Source: an uncultured Chloroflexota bacterium (GTDB lineage: Bacteria; Chloroflexota; Limnocylindria; Limnocylindrales; Limnocylindraceae). Taken from it: a DNA stretch of 10,012 bases. Below are positions 1 through 6,735 of the stretch, one piece after another; the first letter of the stretch is position 1, and every line of letters starts with the position of its first letter. The DNA is taken from positions 1 through 10,012 of the forward strand of contig CAIZYO010000149.1 in NCBI GenBank assembly GCA_903937225.1. The letters run 5' to 3'. Position numbers and translations under genes: made by a program. The notes under the pieces were generated by a model. It ran no database searches, was not told where the DNA came from, and worked only from the letters and a program-made list of their open reading frames with translations.

Positions 1-829
1 ACCGGCGGATCTTCTCATCACGGTGCGCGATCGATTCACACTCCGAGGGGTGGTTCGCCTTGCACAGAGCAAGGGGTGGCCACTCAGGATTCTCGGACGT
101 GGAAGCAACGTGGTCGTGAGTGATGCGGGAATTCGTGGAATCGTCCTGCTGAACCGAAGTGCTGGCGTGACGATCGACGCAGGTGCGGGAACGATCAACG
201 CCGACTCTGGGCTCTCCATGGCCAAACTCTCCACGCTCGCCGCTGACGCCGGCCTCACCGGTGCCGAATTTGCTCTGGCGATTCCAGGAAATCTCGGGGG
301 TGCAATCTGGGCCAACGCGGGTGCGCATGGCGGTGAGATGTCACAGATCCTCCAGCGGGTGGCGATCATGCGGCCAGACGGAGGTGAAGAGGAGGTCACG
401 CCTGATGCCCTCAACCTTTCGTATCGGCATTCACGATTCAAAGAGGAGGTTGGGCGTGGAGAGGTGGTCCTTGGTGCCACCATGCTGCTACACGCTGGCG
501 AGCCGACGGAGATTAAGGCACGCCTTGAAGAGATTCGGCGCTGGCGTCGTGAGCATCAACCGCTCGGCATCCCAAGCGCGGGGAGTGTCTTCCGCAATCC
601 GCCAGCGGGACCGAGCGCAGGCGCGCTGATTGAGGCGGCTGGCCTCAAGGGCCGCACGATCGGCGGGGCTGAGGTTTCAACGATGCATGCCAACTGGATT
701 CTGAATCGCGGCGGCGCCACGGCTGCGGCGATTCGTGAGTTGCACGACCTCTGCATTCGTGAGGTCCAGCAACACGCGGGGCTGACCCTGGAGTCGGAGA
801 TTCAGTTCATTGGTGAGGAGCCTGCGTGA
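1..829 (+). CDS. murB: UDP-N-acetylenolpyruvoylglucosamine reductase (MurB), 5' end cut by window edge
   Basis: MurB is a cytoplasmic FAD enzyme that uses NADPH to reduce UDP-GlcNAc-enolpyruvate to UDP-MurNAc, the second committed step of peptidoglycan precursor synthesis. The reading frame is open to the left edge: codons from position 2 read PADLLITVRDRF, which matches the GGPADLL segment near the MurB amino terminus. The GTG at 23 is therefore internal and the true start lies upstream. Seen in order: the FAD-binding GRGSN loop (95-109), IPGNLGGAIWANAGAHGGE (281-337), SYRHSRF, then PSAGSVFRNP with the likely proton-donor serine at 584-586, and a late LESEI segment carrying the conserved glutamate. 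The compact form without the extra Tyr loop of E. coli MurB fits the type II group. The stop overlaps the ddl start by four bases (GTGA), so the two are probably translationally coupled. Family assignment is secure; only the missing amino terminus is unknown. Confidence 0.96.
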   Translation, partial: PADLLITVRDRFTLRGVVRLAQSKGWPLRILGRGSNVVVSDAGIRGIVLLNRSAGVTIDAGAGTINADSGLSMAKLSTLAADAGLTGAEFALAIPGNLGGAIWANAGAHGGEMSQILQRVAIMRPDGGEEEVTPDALNLSYRHSRFKEEVGRGEVVLGATMLLHAGEPTEIKARLEEIRRWRREHQPLGIPSAGSVFRNPPAGPSAGALIEAAGLKGRTIGGAEVSTMHANWILNRGGATAAAIRELHDLCIREVQQHAGLTLESEIQFIGEEPA

Positions 830-1947
830 GCGCGCGTGAGACCTTCCCGCGCGTGGTGATCCTCTACGGGGGCCTGAGTGCCGAAGCGGAGATCTCGGTC
901 GTCTCTGGAAGCGCGATCGCGTCAGCCCTGATGGAGGAGGGCCTCTCCGTTGATCAGCTACTGATCACGCGCGAAGGTCTCGCCGCGCTGCTGCCAGAGG
1001 GCCACCTTCGGGGTGAGCGCCTCCCAAGCGAGTACACGACCGAGCGTCGCGCAGCGTCGCTCACGGACGCACCGCTTCGGCCGCTTGCCGAACTTCTGAC
1101 TGAGGTGCTGCGTGAACAGCCGGACGCTGTATACATTCCTGCGCTGCACGGTCCTGGTGATGAGTCGGGAGTTGTTCAGGAGGCGCTTGCCGCTGCTGGC
1201 GTCGCCTACGTTGGTGCCGCACCTGCCGCCGCTCGCCTCGGTATGGAGAAGGATGCGTTCAAGCGTCTCGCGAGCACACTCAACGTGCCCACACTTCCGC
1301 ACTCCATCGTCACGGCGGAGGAGTGGACGAACAACCGAGAGGCGACACTTGCACGAATCGCAGAGTTTGCCGCTCGTGAAAGTGAGGGGGGTGCGCTCAT
1401 CGGGAAACCGGCGGCCCACGGTTCTTCCATTGGCATGCGCATTGCGCGTAGCCGCGAAGAGTGGGCGGCGGCCGTTGACCTAGCGCTGCAGTTTGGAGCG
1501 CGAGCCCTCCTTGAACCGTACCTCGACCATCCGAGAGAGCTTGAGATTGCGCTCCTTGAATCTCCCGATGGTTCGGTGCGTGCGTTTGGCCCTGGTGAAG
1601 TGTTCCCTGGTCGAGAGTTTTACGACTATGACGCGAAGTATGCGAACGGCATCTCACGGACAACGGTCAGCCCAGACATCAGTGGCGCGCTTCGAGATGA
1701 GTTGCACAGTTCGGCGAGCAGCCTCTTCCGCGGATTTGGCGGTCGAGGCCTCGCGCGGATGGACTTCTTGATGCGCGCATCAGGTGCGCACACAGGGGAG
1801 TGGTACATCTCGGAGGTAAACACCTTCCCAGGCTTTACCCCGATCTCGCTCTTCCCAGCACTGATTACCGCGTCGGGGATGAGTTTTGCTGATCTCTCAC
1901 TTCATCTTGTGCGTACTGCACTCGCGCAGCGGCAGGCCGGGCGATGA
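826..1947 (+). CDS. ddl: D-alanine--D-alanine ligase
   Basis: Cytoplasmic ATP-grasp ligase that joins two D-alanines to give the dipeptide added by MurF to the peptidoglycan stem. The 373-residue length is usual. Motifs in order: GGLSAEAEISVVSG (15-28; E20 matches E. coli DdlB Glu15), ALHGPGDESGVVQ (106-118), GSSIGM (199-204; Ser150 equivalent), the omega-loop segment YDYDAKY (266-272, K271 and Y272), ARMDF (310-314, R311 and D313) and SEVNTFPGFTPISLFP (329-344, metal ligands E330 and N332). Tyr rather than Phe at 272 points to D-Ala-D-Ala and not D-Ala-D-lactate product; that is inferred from known ligases. The second motif is atypical, DESG where GEDG is usual. The GTG start at 826 overlaps the murB stop and has a good ribosome binding site, GGTGAGGAG at 812-820. 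The stop overlaps ftsQ by four bases (ATGA). Confidence 0.96.
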   Translation: MSARETFPRVVILYGGLSAEAEISVVSGSAIASALMEEGLSVDQLLITREGLAALLPEGHLRGERLPSEYTTERRAASLTDAPLRPLAELLTEVLREQPDAVYIPALHGPGDESGVVQEALAAAGVAYVGAAPAAARLGMEKDAFKRLASTLNVPTLPHSIVTAEEWTNNREATLARIAEFAARESEGGALIGKPAAHGSSIGMRIARSREEWAAAVDLALQFGARALLEPYLDHPRELEIALLESPDGSVRAFGPGEVFPGREFYDYDAKYANGISRTTVSPDISGALRDELHSSASSLFRGFGGRGLARMDFLMRASGAHTGEWYISEVNTFPGFTPISLFPALITASGMSFADLSLHLVRTALAQRQAGR

Positions 1948-2978
1948 GCGAACGCAGCAAGAAGGGGCGCCGACCAACGAGTGGCGCTCGTCCATTCGCT
2001 CCTGGCGAAGCGCCACTCGGCGTTCGTCCTGGACTCGGTGGACAGCGTCGGAGGGCGGGAGCGGATGCTGGCGTGCGGCTGTTGGAGCGGCGCGAAAAGG
2101 ACTCCACTCCACAGAAGCAGCGCTCCGATCGACGACGCAGGCTTCGACCGGAGTCCATGGTTCTGCTGCGGCGTTTCGGGCTCGTGCTGCTCTTGGCCGC
2201 GGCGCTCGTGGCGCCTCCCGCACTCGCTGCCAGCGGTCGCCTCATCGTTGATGAGGTAAAGATCACGGGCCTTGCGTTGCTCAACGAAGAGGCGGTCTCA
2301 GATCTCGTTGGGATCAGCACGGGGGAGAGCCTCCTCGGAATAGATCTTCTCGCGACCGAGCGCGCCATTGAGGCACTCCCGTTTGTGGCACGTGCTCAGG
2401 CCCGCATTGGCATTCCCGGGGAACTGCGTATTGAGATTCGTGAGACTCCACTCCTGCTGCGCTGGCAGCGGGGGAGCGAGACACTTCTTGTGAGCGGCTC
2501 AGGTCAGATCCTTGGGCGGATCGACTCCCCACTCCTCTCCGCGCGCGGCGCAGAAGCCGCCACTTCCCTCCCACTTGTTGTCGACTCGACGACCGTTCCG
2601 TTCGTTGAGGTCGGCGAGGAGATCAGTCCTGTTGACCTCGATATCGTCACTCGGCTCGCGTCGCTCACCCCAGCAGATCTGGGGAGCAGCGCACTTCAGC
2701 TCACGATTCAGCGCGACCCGCAGTACGGCTATCTGCTCCAAGGGGTTGGAGAGGGCTTCACCTGGAACGCCGTCTTCGGCATCTATTCAGCGACCATCCG
2801 GCCAGTCGAGATGCTTCCAGCGCAGGTGCGCCTCCTCCGCAGCCTTCTCGCGAAGCGGGAGCGGGGCGTGGGATGGGTGATTCTGGCTGACGGACAGGCT
2901 GGGACCTTCACGGATCCTGGGGTGCGACCACCTCCGCCGCCCTCCCCATCTGTGTCGCCGAGCCCGCTCCTCCCGTGA
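1944..2978 (+). CDS. ftsQ: Cell division protein FtsQ/DivIB (POTRA domain)
   Basis: FtsQ is a single-pass membrane protein of the divisome whose outer part binds FtsB/FtsL and helps recruit the septal wall synthase. The 344-residue product has an Arg-rich, Pro/Gly-rich cytoplasmic segment (1-72), one hydrophobic helix (about 73-97), a POTRA domain (about 100-170, from LIVDEVKITGL to IEIRET), the beta domain (about 170-320) and a proline-rich tail (about 326-344). The ATG at 1944 overlaps the ddl stop (ATGA), and I chose it for that coupling, although its ribosome binding site is weak. An internal ATG at 2157 (Met72), with GGAG at 2150-2153, would give a 273-residue form beginning just before the membrane helix. 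The helix ends in PPALAAS, which resembles a signal peptidase site, although FtsQ proteins are normally uncleaved anchors. FtsQ is poorly conserved in sequence; position and domain order carry the assignment. Confidence 0.9.
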   Translation: MSERSKKGRRPTSGARPFAPGEAPLGVRPGLGGQRRRAGADAGVRLLERREKDSTPQKQRSDRRRRLRPESMVLLRRFGLVLLLAAALVAPPALAASGRLIVDEVKITGLALLNEEAVSDLVGISTGESLLGIDLLATERAIEALPFVARAQARIGIPGELRIEIRETPLLLRWQRGSETLLVSGSGQILGRIDSPLLSARGAEAATSLPLVVDSTTVPFVEVGEEISPVDLDIVTRLASLTPADLGSSALQLTIQRDPQYGYLLQGVGEGFTWNAVFGIYSATIRPVEMLPAQVRLLRSLLAKRERGVGWVILADGQAGTFTDPGVRPPPPPSPSVSPSPLLP

Positions 2979-3009
2979 CCGCACATCGCCGCCCCCTCCA
3001 GCACCCCGC

Positions 3010-3015
3010 TATGAT
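3010..3015 (+). promoter_or_regulatory. Possible -10 element upstream of ftsA
   Basis: TATGAT in the 76-base ftsQ-ftsA spacer matches the sigma-70 -10 consensus at five of six bases. Transcription would start near 3022, leaving a leader of about 33 bases before the ftsA ATG. I find no good -35 hexamer at 16-18 bases upstream and no extended TGn, so this rests on one hexamer and the gene spacing. ftsA may simply be read from the upstream operon. Confidence 0.3.
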
Positions 3016-3042
3016 CAGCGCAACGAGGTCGGCAAAGTGAGT

Positions 3043-3051
3043 GGGGGTGGA
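3043..3051 (+). promoter_or_regulatory. Ribosome binding site candidate deciding the ftsA start
   Basis: GGGGGTGGA lies three bases before the ATG at 3055 and resembles a Shine-Dalgarno sequence with one mismatch. A competing GTG at 3037, in the same frame, has GAGG at 3025-3028 eight bases upstream. The ATG gives 12 residues before the IGTSK phosphate loop, as is normal in FtsA; the GTG would add only six residues (MSGGGR). Confidence 0.45.
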
Positions 3052-3054
3052 CGC

Positions 3055-4293
3055 ATGGATGAGCGCTACGCGACGATTGCCGTAATTGACATCGGCACCT
3101 CAAAGGTGAGCTGCGGCATTGCCCACATTGGTGGGGACGGCGGCTCCATCACCGTCGTTGGTAAGGGGACCGCGGTCAACACTGGCATGCGTAAGGGCGT
3201 GGTCACGGACATTGAGAAGACCGGTGCCGCAATCAAGGCGGCGGTTGATGCGGCGGAGCGACTCTCTGGCTACCACATTGAACACGCGACCATCTCGGTA
3301 TCGGGTAGCCATGTGGAGGGACAGAACTCCAGTGGGCAGGTCGCCGTTTCAAATCCAGATCGAGAGATCCGTGATGACGACGTTGATCGCGTCCTAGAAG
3401 TCTGTCGCGCCGTCCAGGTGCCAGGATCACGCATGCTGCTCCATGTACTTCCCTCCTCGTACATTGTTGATGGCCAAGAGGGGATTCAGCAGCCACGCGG
3501 CATGGTCGCCTTCCGGCTCGAAGCGCGCGCCCACCTGATCACCGCTGGCGCAACCGCAATCCAGAACCTGGAGAAGTGCGTGCAGGCGGCTGGCATTGCC
3601 GTTGACGACTACGTACCGTCCTCTCTCGCCGCATCTGAGTTGACGCTCACTGACACAGAGCGTGAGCTAGGAACGGTGCTCGTGGACATCGGCGCAGAGA
3701 CGTGTGACATTGCGATCTTCCACAACAACGCGGTTGTGCATAGCGCCGTCCTGCCGATCGGGGCCGCCTTTGTGACACGCGATGTTGCGATTGGCCTCAA
3801 GACGAGCATCGCCGCCGCTGAAGAGCTGAAGATCAACTATGGAACCTGTGATCTACGCACCGTGAGTGTGAGCGAGCAGTACACGGTGCCAAACGAACCG
3901 GGTGGACGTCGAATTGAGCGAATCGAGCTCGCGCGCATCATTGAGTCGCGCATGAGTGAGATGTTTGAGCTTATCGCTGGCGTGATTGCCGTTGCAGGAC
4001 CTGAGGCGACCAGCGCTGGCGTCGTTCTGACGGGTGGCGGATCTCAGCTCGATGGGATCACGACGCTCGCGCGGGACATCCTGAAGGCCCCAGTCCGTGT
4101 TGCAGCTCCGGATGGGCCGCTCCTCGGCATCCTTGATGACTTCCAGGGTCCATCAAGTGCCGCGACCCTCGGACTCTTCTCGTGGGTTGCACGAAGCATG
4201 GGTGAGATCGGTATCGCCGAGGAGCCACAGGCTGGACTTGGCGGCCGCATCACGGGCGGCTTCAAGAACCTCCTCTCTCGCCTCCGCGGCTAA
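3055..4293 (+). CDS. ftsA: Cell division protein FtsA
   Basis: FtsA is an actin-like ATPase that polymerises on the inner face of the membrane, binds the carboxy-terminal peptide of FtsZ and anchors the division ring. The 412 residues show IDIGTSKV (11-18, phosphate 1), the FtsA-specific 1C/SHS2 domain (about 84-162), VLVDIGAETCDIAIF (208-222, phosphate 2), PIGAAFVTRDVAIGLKT followed by AAEELKINYG (234-263), and the adenosine motif GVVLTGGGSQLDGI (322-335). The last 15 residues, GRITGGFKNLLSRLRG, form a plausible basic amphipathic helix of the kind FtsA uses for membrane binding. The start was placed at the ATG at 3055; a GTG at 3037 is the alternative. It lies 76 bases after ftsQ and 177 before ftsZ, so it is less tightly coupled than the genes upstream. 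The protein family is certain and the start moderately so. Confidence 0.95.
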   Translation: MDERYATIAVIDIGTSKVSCGIAHIGGDGGSITVVGKGTAVNTGMRKGVVTDIEKTGAAIKAAVDAAERLSGYHIEHATISVSGSHVEGQNSSGQVAVSNPDREIRDDDVDRVLEVCRAVQVPGSRMLLHVLPSSYIVDGQEGIQQPRGMVAFRLEARAHLITAGATAIQNLEKCVQAAGIAVDDYVPSSLAASELTLTDTERELGTVLVDIGAETCDIAIFHNNAVVHSAVLPIGAAFVTRDVAIGLKTSIAAAEELKINYGTCDLRTVSVSEQYTVPNEPGGRRIERIELARIIESRMSEMFELIAGVIAVAGPEATSAGVVLTGGGSQLDGITTLARDILKAPVRVAAPDGPLLGILDDFQGPSSAATLGLFSWVARSMGEIGIAEEPQAGLGGRITGGFKNLLSRLRG

Positions 4294-4331
4294 CCCCCTC
4301 CAAACCGGCGCTGGCCCCTCCGTGGACCCGA

Positions 4332-4346
4332 CGCGGACTTACCGCG
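4332..4346 (+). terminator. Hairpin after ftsA, weak terminator candidate
   Basis: CGCGG-ACTTA-CCGCG forms a perfect five-pair GC stem with a five-base loop, 39 bases after the ftsA stop. No run of T follows (next bases GCACGCCCTTCT), so intrinsic termination is doubtful. It may only attenuate readthrough from ftsA into ftsZ, or be a chance GC palindrome. Confidence 0.25.
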
Positions 4347-4374
4347 GCACGCCCTTCTAGATCCCTGAGGACGC

Positions 4375-4383
4375 TGCTACACT
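4375..4383 (+). promoter_or_regulatory. Extended -10 promoter candidate for ftsZ
   Basis: TGCTACACT combines the extended -10 TGn with TACACT (four of six to TATAAT). Only a poor -35 is present (TTCTAG at 4355-4360), which is tolerated in extended -10 promoters. Transcription would start near 4390, giving an ftsZ leader of about 80 bases. A dedicated promoter would let FtsZ be made in excess of FtsA and FtsQ, as is common in other bacteria; that part is inference. Confidence 0.42.
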
Positions 4384-4415
4384 TCGGCAAGCCGACGGGA
4401 GGGCGGTCGCGACAG

Positions 4416-4429
4416 CAGGGGAGACCCTG
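4416..4429 (+). promoter_or_regulatory. GNRA-capped hairpin in the ftsZ leader
   Basis: CAGGG-GAGA-CCCTG is a perfect five-pair stem closed by a GAGA tetraloop, a member of the stable GNRA class. It lies between the putative start of transcription and the ribosome binding site, ending 27 bases before it. It matches no riboswitch class I know. It could affect mRNA stability or be accidental. Confidence 0.35.
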
Positions 4430-4456
4430 TGGCGCGGTCGACGTTCGGCAGTAAGC

Positions 4457-4467
4457 GGAGGGAGAGG
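4457..4467 (+). promoter_or_regulatory. Strong ribosome binding site fixing the ftsZ start
   Basis: GGAGGGAGAGG ends three bases before the ATG at 4471, with the GGAGGG core eight bases away. This is one of the strongest Shine-Dalgarno sequences in the window. It decides against the upstream in-frame GTG at 4429, which would add 14 residues to the normal FtsZ amino terminus. Confidence 0.8.
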
Positions 4468-4470
4468 CCG

Positions 4471-5721
4471 ATGGCTTCGCAGACTGAAAACTTTGCGCTG
4501 ATCCGCGTTGTTGGCGTCGGCGGCGCGGGCTCCAATGCGGTGAACCGCATGATCCGCGCGGAGCTGCTCGGCGTTGAGTTCATTGCGGTGAACACCGATG
4601 CACAGGCACTCGTTAAATCCCACGCCCCCACCCGCATCCGCATTGGCGATGCGATCTCCCGAGGCCTCGGTGCTGGCGGCGACTCCGCAGTTGGCGAGCG
4701 CGCGGCACATGAAGACCTAGAGAACCTCCGCAAGGCGCTTGACGGCTCCGACCTTGTCTTCGTCACCGCAGGAATGGGGGGTGGCACCGGTTCCGGAGCG
4801 GCCCCAGTCGTAGCAAAAGTTGCCAAGGATCTCGGCGCGCTGACGATCGGCATCGTTACCAAGCCGTTCGAGTTCGAAGGGAAGCGACGCGCCGCCGTCG
4901 CTCACGCCGCGGCAGAAGAGCTGCGCAAGTACGTCGACACCCTCATTGTGATTCCAAATGAGCGACTCCTCAACGTCGTGAGTCGACAAACCTCAATGGA
5001 AGACTCCTTCAGAATTGCTGACGACGTCCTCCGCCAGGCTGTCCAAGGGGTGAGCGACGTGATCACCGTTCCGGGGATCATCAATCTCGACTTCGCGGAT
5101 GTGCGGAGCATCATGAAAGAGGCTGGCTCCGCATTGATGGGAATCGGACGTGCCAGCGGTGAGAACCGCGCACGAGCCGCCGCGGAACTCGCAATCCTGT
5201 CGCCGCTTCTCGAACTTGATATCCAGGGTGCGACAGGCGTGCTGGTGAACGTCGCCGCATCCTCCACGGTGACGTTGCACGAAGTGAATGAGGCCATCAA
5301 TCACATTACGGAGCGCGCCGATCCAGAGGCGAACATCATCTTCGGCACGTCGCTCGATGAGACGCTTGCGGACGAAGTCCAGATCACGGTGATCGCCACA
5401 GGATTCGCAGGGAATGCTCGCAGCCAGTCATCCGCTGCCGCGCTACAGCGCTCTGAGTACCCGTATGGTGGCGCTGACGACGCGACGCCGCGCTGGAGCG
5501 CAACCACGGAAGGCACCGCACCTTCGTTCAATGCAGCACCCGCAGTTGGCGCGGCCCCAGCGGCGCAGCCTTCAGTGACACCAGCCTGGACTCCGGTCAC
5601 GCACCCAGCCGTTGCACAACCGTCTGGAGACGCTGTTCAAGGAGCTGATGCTGGTGTGACCCCATCGCCAGTCCCGAGTGACGAGCTGGAGATTCCCGCC
5701 TTCCTCCGTCGCCGCTCCTAG
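4471..5721 (+). CDS. ftsZ: Cell division protein FtsZ
   Basis: FtsZ is the tubulin-like GTPase that polymerises into the cytokinetic ring. The 416-residue product shows VVGVGGAGSNAVNRM (13-27), NTDAQAL (41-47), the tubulin signature GGGTGSG (103-109), TKPFEFEGKRR (130-140), the T7 catalytic loop NLDFADV (205-211) and the FtsZ carboxy-terminal core up to about residue 315. A variable linker rich in Ala, Pro and Thr (about 316-402) leads to the terminal peptide DELEIPAFLRRRS, whose IPAFLRR core is the docking site for FtsA and similar partners. All key GTPase elements are present, so it should be active. The ATG start is supported by the strong site at 4457-4467. It follows ftsA, its membrane anchor, and is trailed six bases later by yggS. 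Confidence 0.98.
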   Translation: MASQTENFALIRVVGVGGAGSNAVNRMIRAELLGVEFIAVNTDAQALVKSHAPTRIRIGDAISRGLGAGGDSAVGERAAHEDLENLRKALDGSDLVFVTAGMGGGTGSGAAPVVAKVAKDLGALTIGIVTKPFEFEGKRRAAVAHAAAEELRKYVDTLIVIPNERLLNVVSRQTSMEDSFRIADDVLRQAVQGVSDVITVPGIINLDFADVRSIMKEAGSALMGIGRASGENRARAAAELAILSPLLELDIQGATGVLVNVAASSTVTLHEVNEAINHITERADPEANIIFGTSLDETLADEVQITVIATGFAGNARSQSSAAALQRSEYPYGGADDATPRWSATTEGTAPSFNAAPAVGAAPAAQPSVTPAWTPVTHPAVAQPSGDAVQGADAGVTPSPVPSDELEIPAFLRRRS

Positions 5722-5727
5722 CCGTCA

Positions 5728-6447
5728 ATGCGCTCCGCTGCTGAACAGCTGGTAACCCTTCGCGCCCAGATTCGCGCCGCTGAGGAGCGCGCTGGCCGCC
5801 CGGCGGAAAGCTGCGCACTCCTTGCCGTGAGCAAGGGCGTTTCTGCCGAACGCGTGGCCGAGGTGATTGATGCCGGCCAGCGTCACTTTGGCGAGAATCG
5901 CGTACAGGAGCTTGAAGAGAAGCGCGCAGCCGTCGCCCTCCTTCGTCCGAAGGTTGAGACTCATTGGGAACTAATCGGACCACTCCAGAGTAATAAGCTG
6001 CGCCGTGCGCTCGCTGTTGCCGATCGCATTACCTCTGTTGATCGCATGGACCTTCTTGTGAAGCTGGTCGGCGCCTCCAAGGAAGCCCCAGGTGTGATCG
6101 CCATCGCACTGCAGGTGAACAGTGATGAGGACCCCGCAAAGGCTGGTTTTGCACCTGCGGAGCTGCGTGAAGCGCTGCCTAACGTGGCAGAGCTTCTTCG
6201 CGGCACTAGCGTGGTGATTGACGGGTTGATGATGATCGGTCGGCTCACGGACGACCAGGCTGAGGCACGGCGCAGCGTTGCCGCCTTCGCTTCCTACGGC
6301 ACCGCACTTCGAGCGGCAGCGGCGGAAGCCGGCCTAACCATCGGGCCGCTCCTTTCAGCGGGGATGAGTGGTGATTTTGAGGTCGCCATTGAGGAGGGTG
6401 CAACGCAGGTTCGGCTCGGCAGCGCACTCTTCGGCGCGCGCGGCTAA
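5728..6447 (+). CDS. yggS: YggS family pyridoxal phosphate homeostasis protein
   Basis: YggS/PROSC proteins are single-domain, fold-type III PLP-binding proteins without known catalytic activity that keep free PLP and amino-acid pools balanced. This 239-residue protein has the normal length and motifs: LLAVSKGVS with the PLP lysine at K36, FGENRVQELEEKR, HWELIGPLQSNKLR, ITSVDRMDLLVKL, IALQVNSDEDPAKAGF, GLMMIGRL and the phosphate-binding carboxy-terminal block AGMSGDFEVAIEEGATQVRLGSALFG. It begins six bases after the ftsZ stop. I see no purine-rich ribosome binding site before the ATG at 5728, so translation probably depends on ribosomes finishing ftsZ. Linkage of yggS to ftsZ is widespread; a direct role in division is not established. 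Confidence 0.94.
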   Translation: MRSAAEQLVTLRAQIRAAEERAGRPAESCALLAVSKGVSAERVAEVIDAGQRHFGENRVQELEEKRAAVALLRPKVETHWELIGPLQSNKLRRALAVADRITSVDRMDLLVKLVGASKEAPGVIAIALQVNSDEDPAKAGFAPAELREALPNVAELLRGTSVVIDGLMMIGRLTDDQAEARRSVAAFASYGTALRAAAAEAGLTIGPLLSAGMSGDFEVAIEEGATQVRLGSALFGARG

Positions 6448-6456
6448 CCTTTCGCT

Positions 6457-6699
6457 ATGGGCTTCACCCCGCTGCTCGCGATCGATCTGATTCTGCAGAC
6501 ACTCTGGTTTGTTGTGCTCGCGCGTGTGCTGATCTCATGGGTCGACCGTTCTGGGACCGGGCGCGTCTCCCGAATACTGTTTGACATGAGTGAGCCGATT
6601 CTCGGGCCGGTCCGTCGGATCCTCCCATACACTGCAGGAATCGACTTCTCTCCGATTGTGGTGATGATCCTGCTGCAGTTCCTGCGCCGCCTCCTCTAG
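6457..6699 (+). CDS. yggT: YggT family small integral membrane protein
   Basis: An 80-residue membrane protein of the YggT (YlmG/Ycf19-like) family. It shows the two-part family pattern: a hydrophobic helix (about 5-27), then ARVLISWVDRSG, then the conserved SEPILGPVRRILP stretch (about 45-57), the TAGIDFSPIVVMILL segment (about 59-73) and a second hydrophobic helix to the end. Family members are linked to membrane or division-site organisation and, in plastids, to nucleoid and thylakoid roles; the biochemical function is unknown. The ATG at 6457 lies nine bases after the yggS stop and lacks a clear Shine-Dalgarno sequence, again suggesting coupling. It is the last gene of the plus-strand cluster; no convincing intrinsic terminator follows. 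Confidence 0.9.
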   Translation: MGFTPLLAIDLILQTLWFVVLARVLISWVDRSGTGRVSRILFDMSEPILGPVRRILPYTAGIDFSPIVVMILLQFLRRLL

Positions 6700-6718
6700 A
6701 AACACGCAGATCCGTAGA

Positions 6719-6735
6719 GGATTCGTCTAGAATCC
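6719..6735 (+). repeat. Inverted repeat between yggT and the tRNA gene
   Basis: GGATTC-GTCTA-GAATCC is a perfect six-pair inverted repeat with a five-base spacer. It begins 20 bases after the yggT stop and overlaps the possible tRNA -10 element. No T-run follows on either strand, so it is a weak candidate for ending either the yggT or the aconitase transcript. Confidence 0.4.
6728..6733 (+). promoter_or_regulatory. Possible -10 element of the tRNA-Val gene
   Basis: TAGAAT matches the -10 consensus at five of six bases and sits nine bases before the first tRNA base, which fits a very short 5' leader for RNase P to remove. No good -35 is visible 16-18 bases upstream. Confidence 0.35.

Noticed and set aside
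23..25. GTG at 23 as the true murB start.
   Set aside because: The upstream codons in the same frame encode the conserved PADLL segment of MurB, so the gene continues past the left edge.
1886..2251. Plus-strand open frames overlapping the start of ftsQ (1886-2251 and 1981-2259).
   Set aside because: The ftsQ frame alone has the membrane helix, POTRA domain and overlap with ddl. The others resemble no protein and carry no ribosome binding site.
1865..2368. A 167-codon open frame on the minus strand across the ddl/ftsQ junction.
   Set aside because: It is Arg/Ser-rich low-complexity sequence with no recognisable family, lies opposite ddl and ftsQ, and is expected by chance in GC-rich DNA.
3011..3040. 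A nine-codon frame (MISATRSAK) ending in an overlap with the alternative ftsA GTG.
   Set aside because: Too short to judge, no ribosome binding site, and likely to be chance within the spacer.
4429..4470. An upstream GTG at 4429 as the ftsZ start, adding 14 residues.
   Set aside because: The added residues are not typical of FtsZ and the codons overlap the strong ribosome binding site serving the ATG at 4471.
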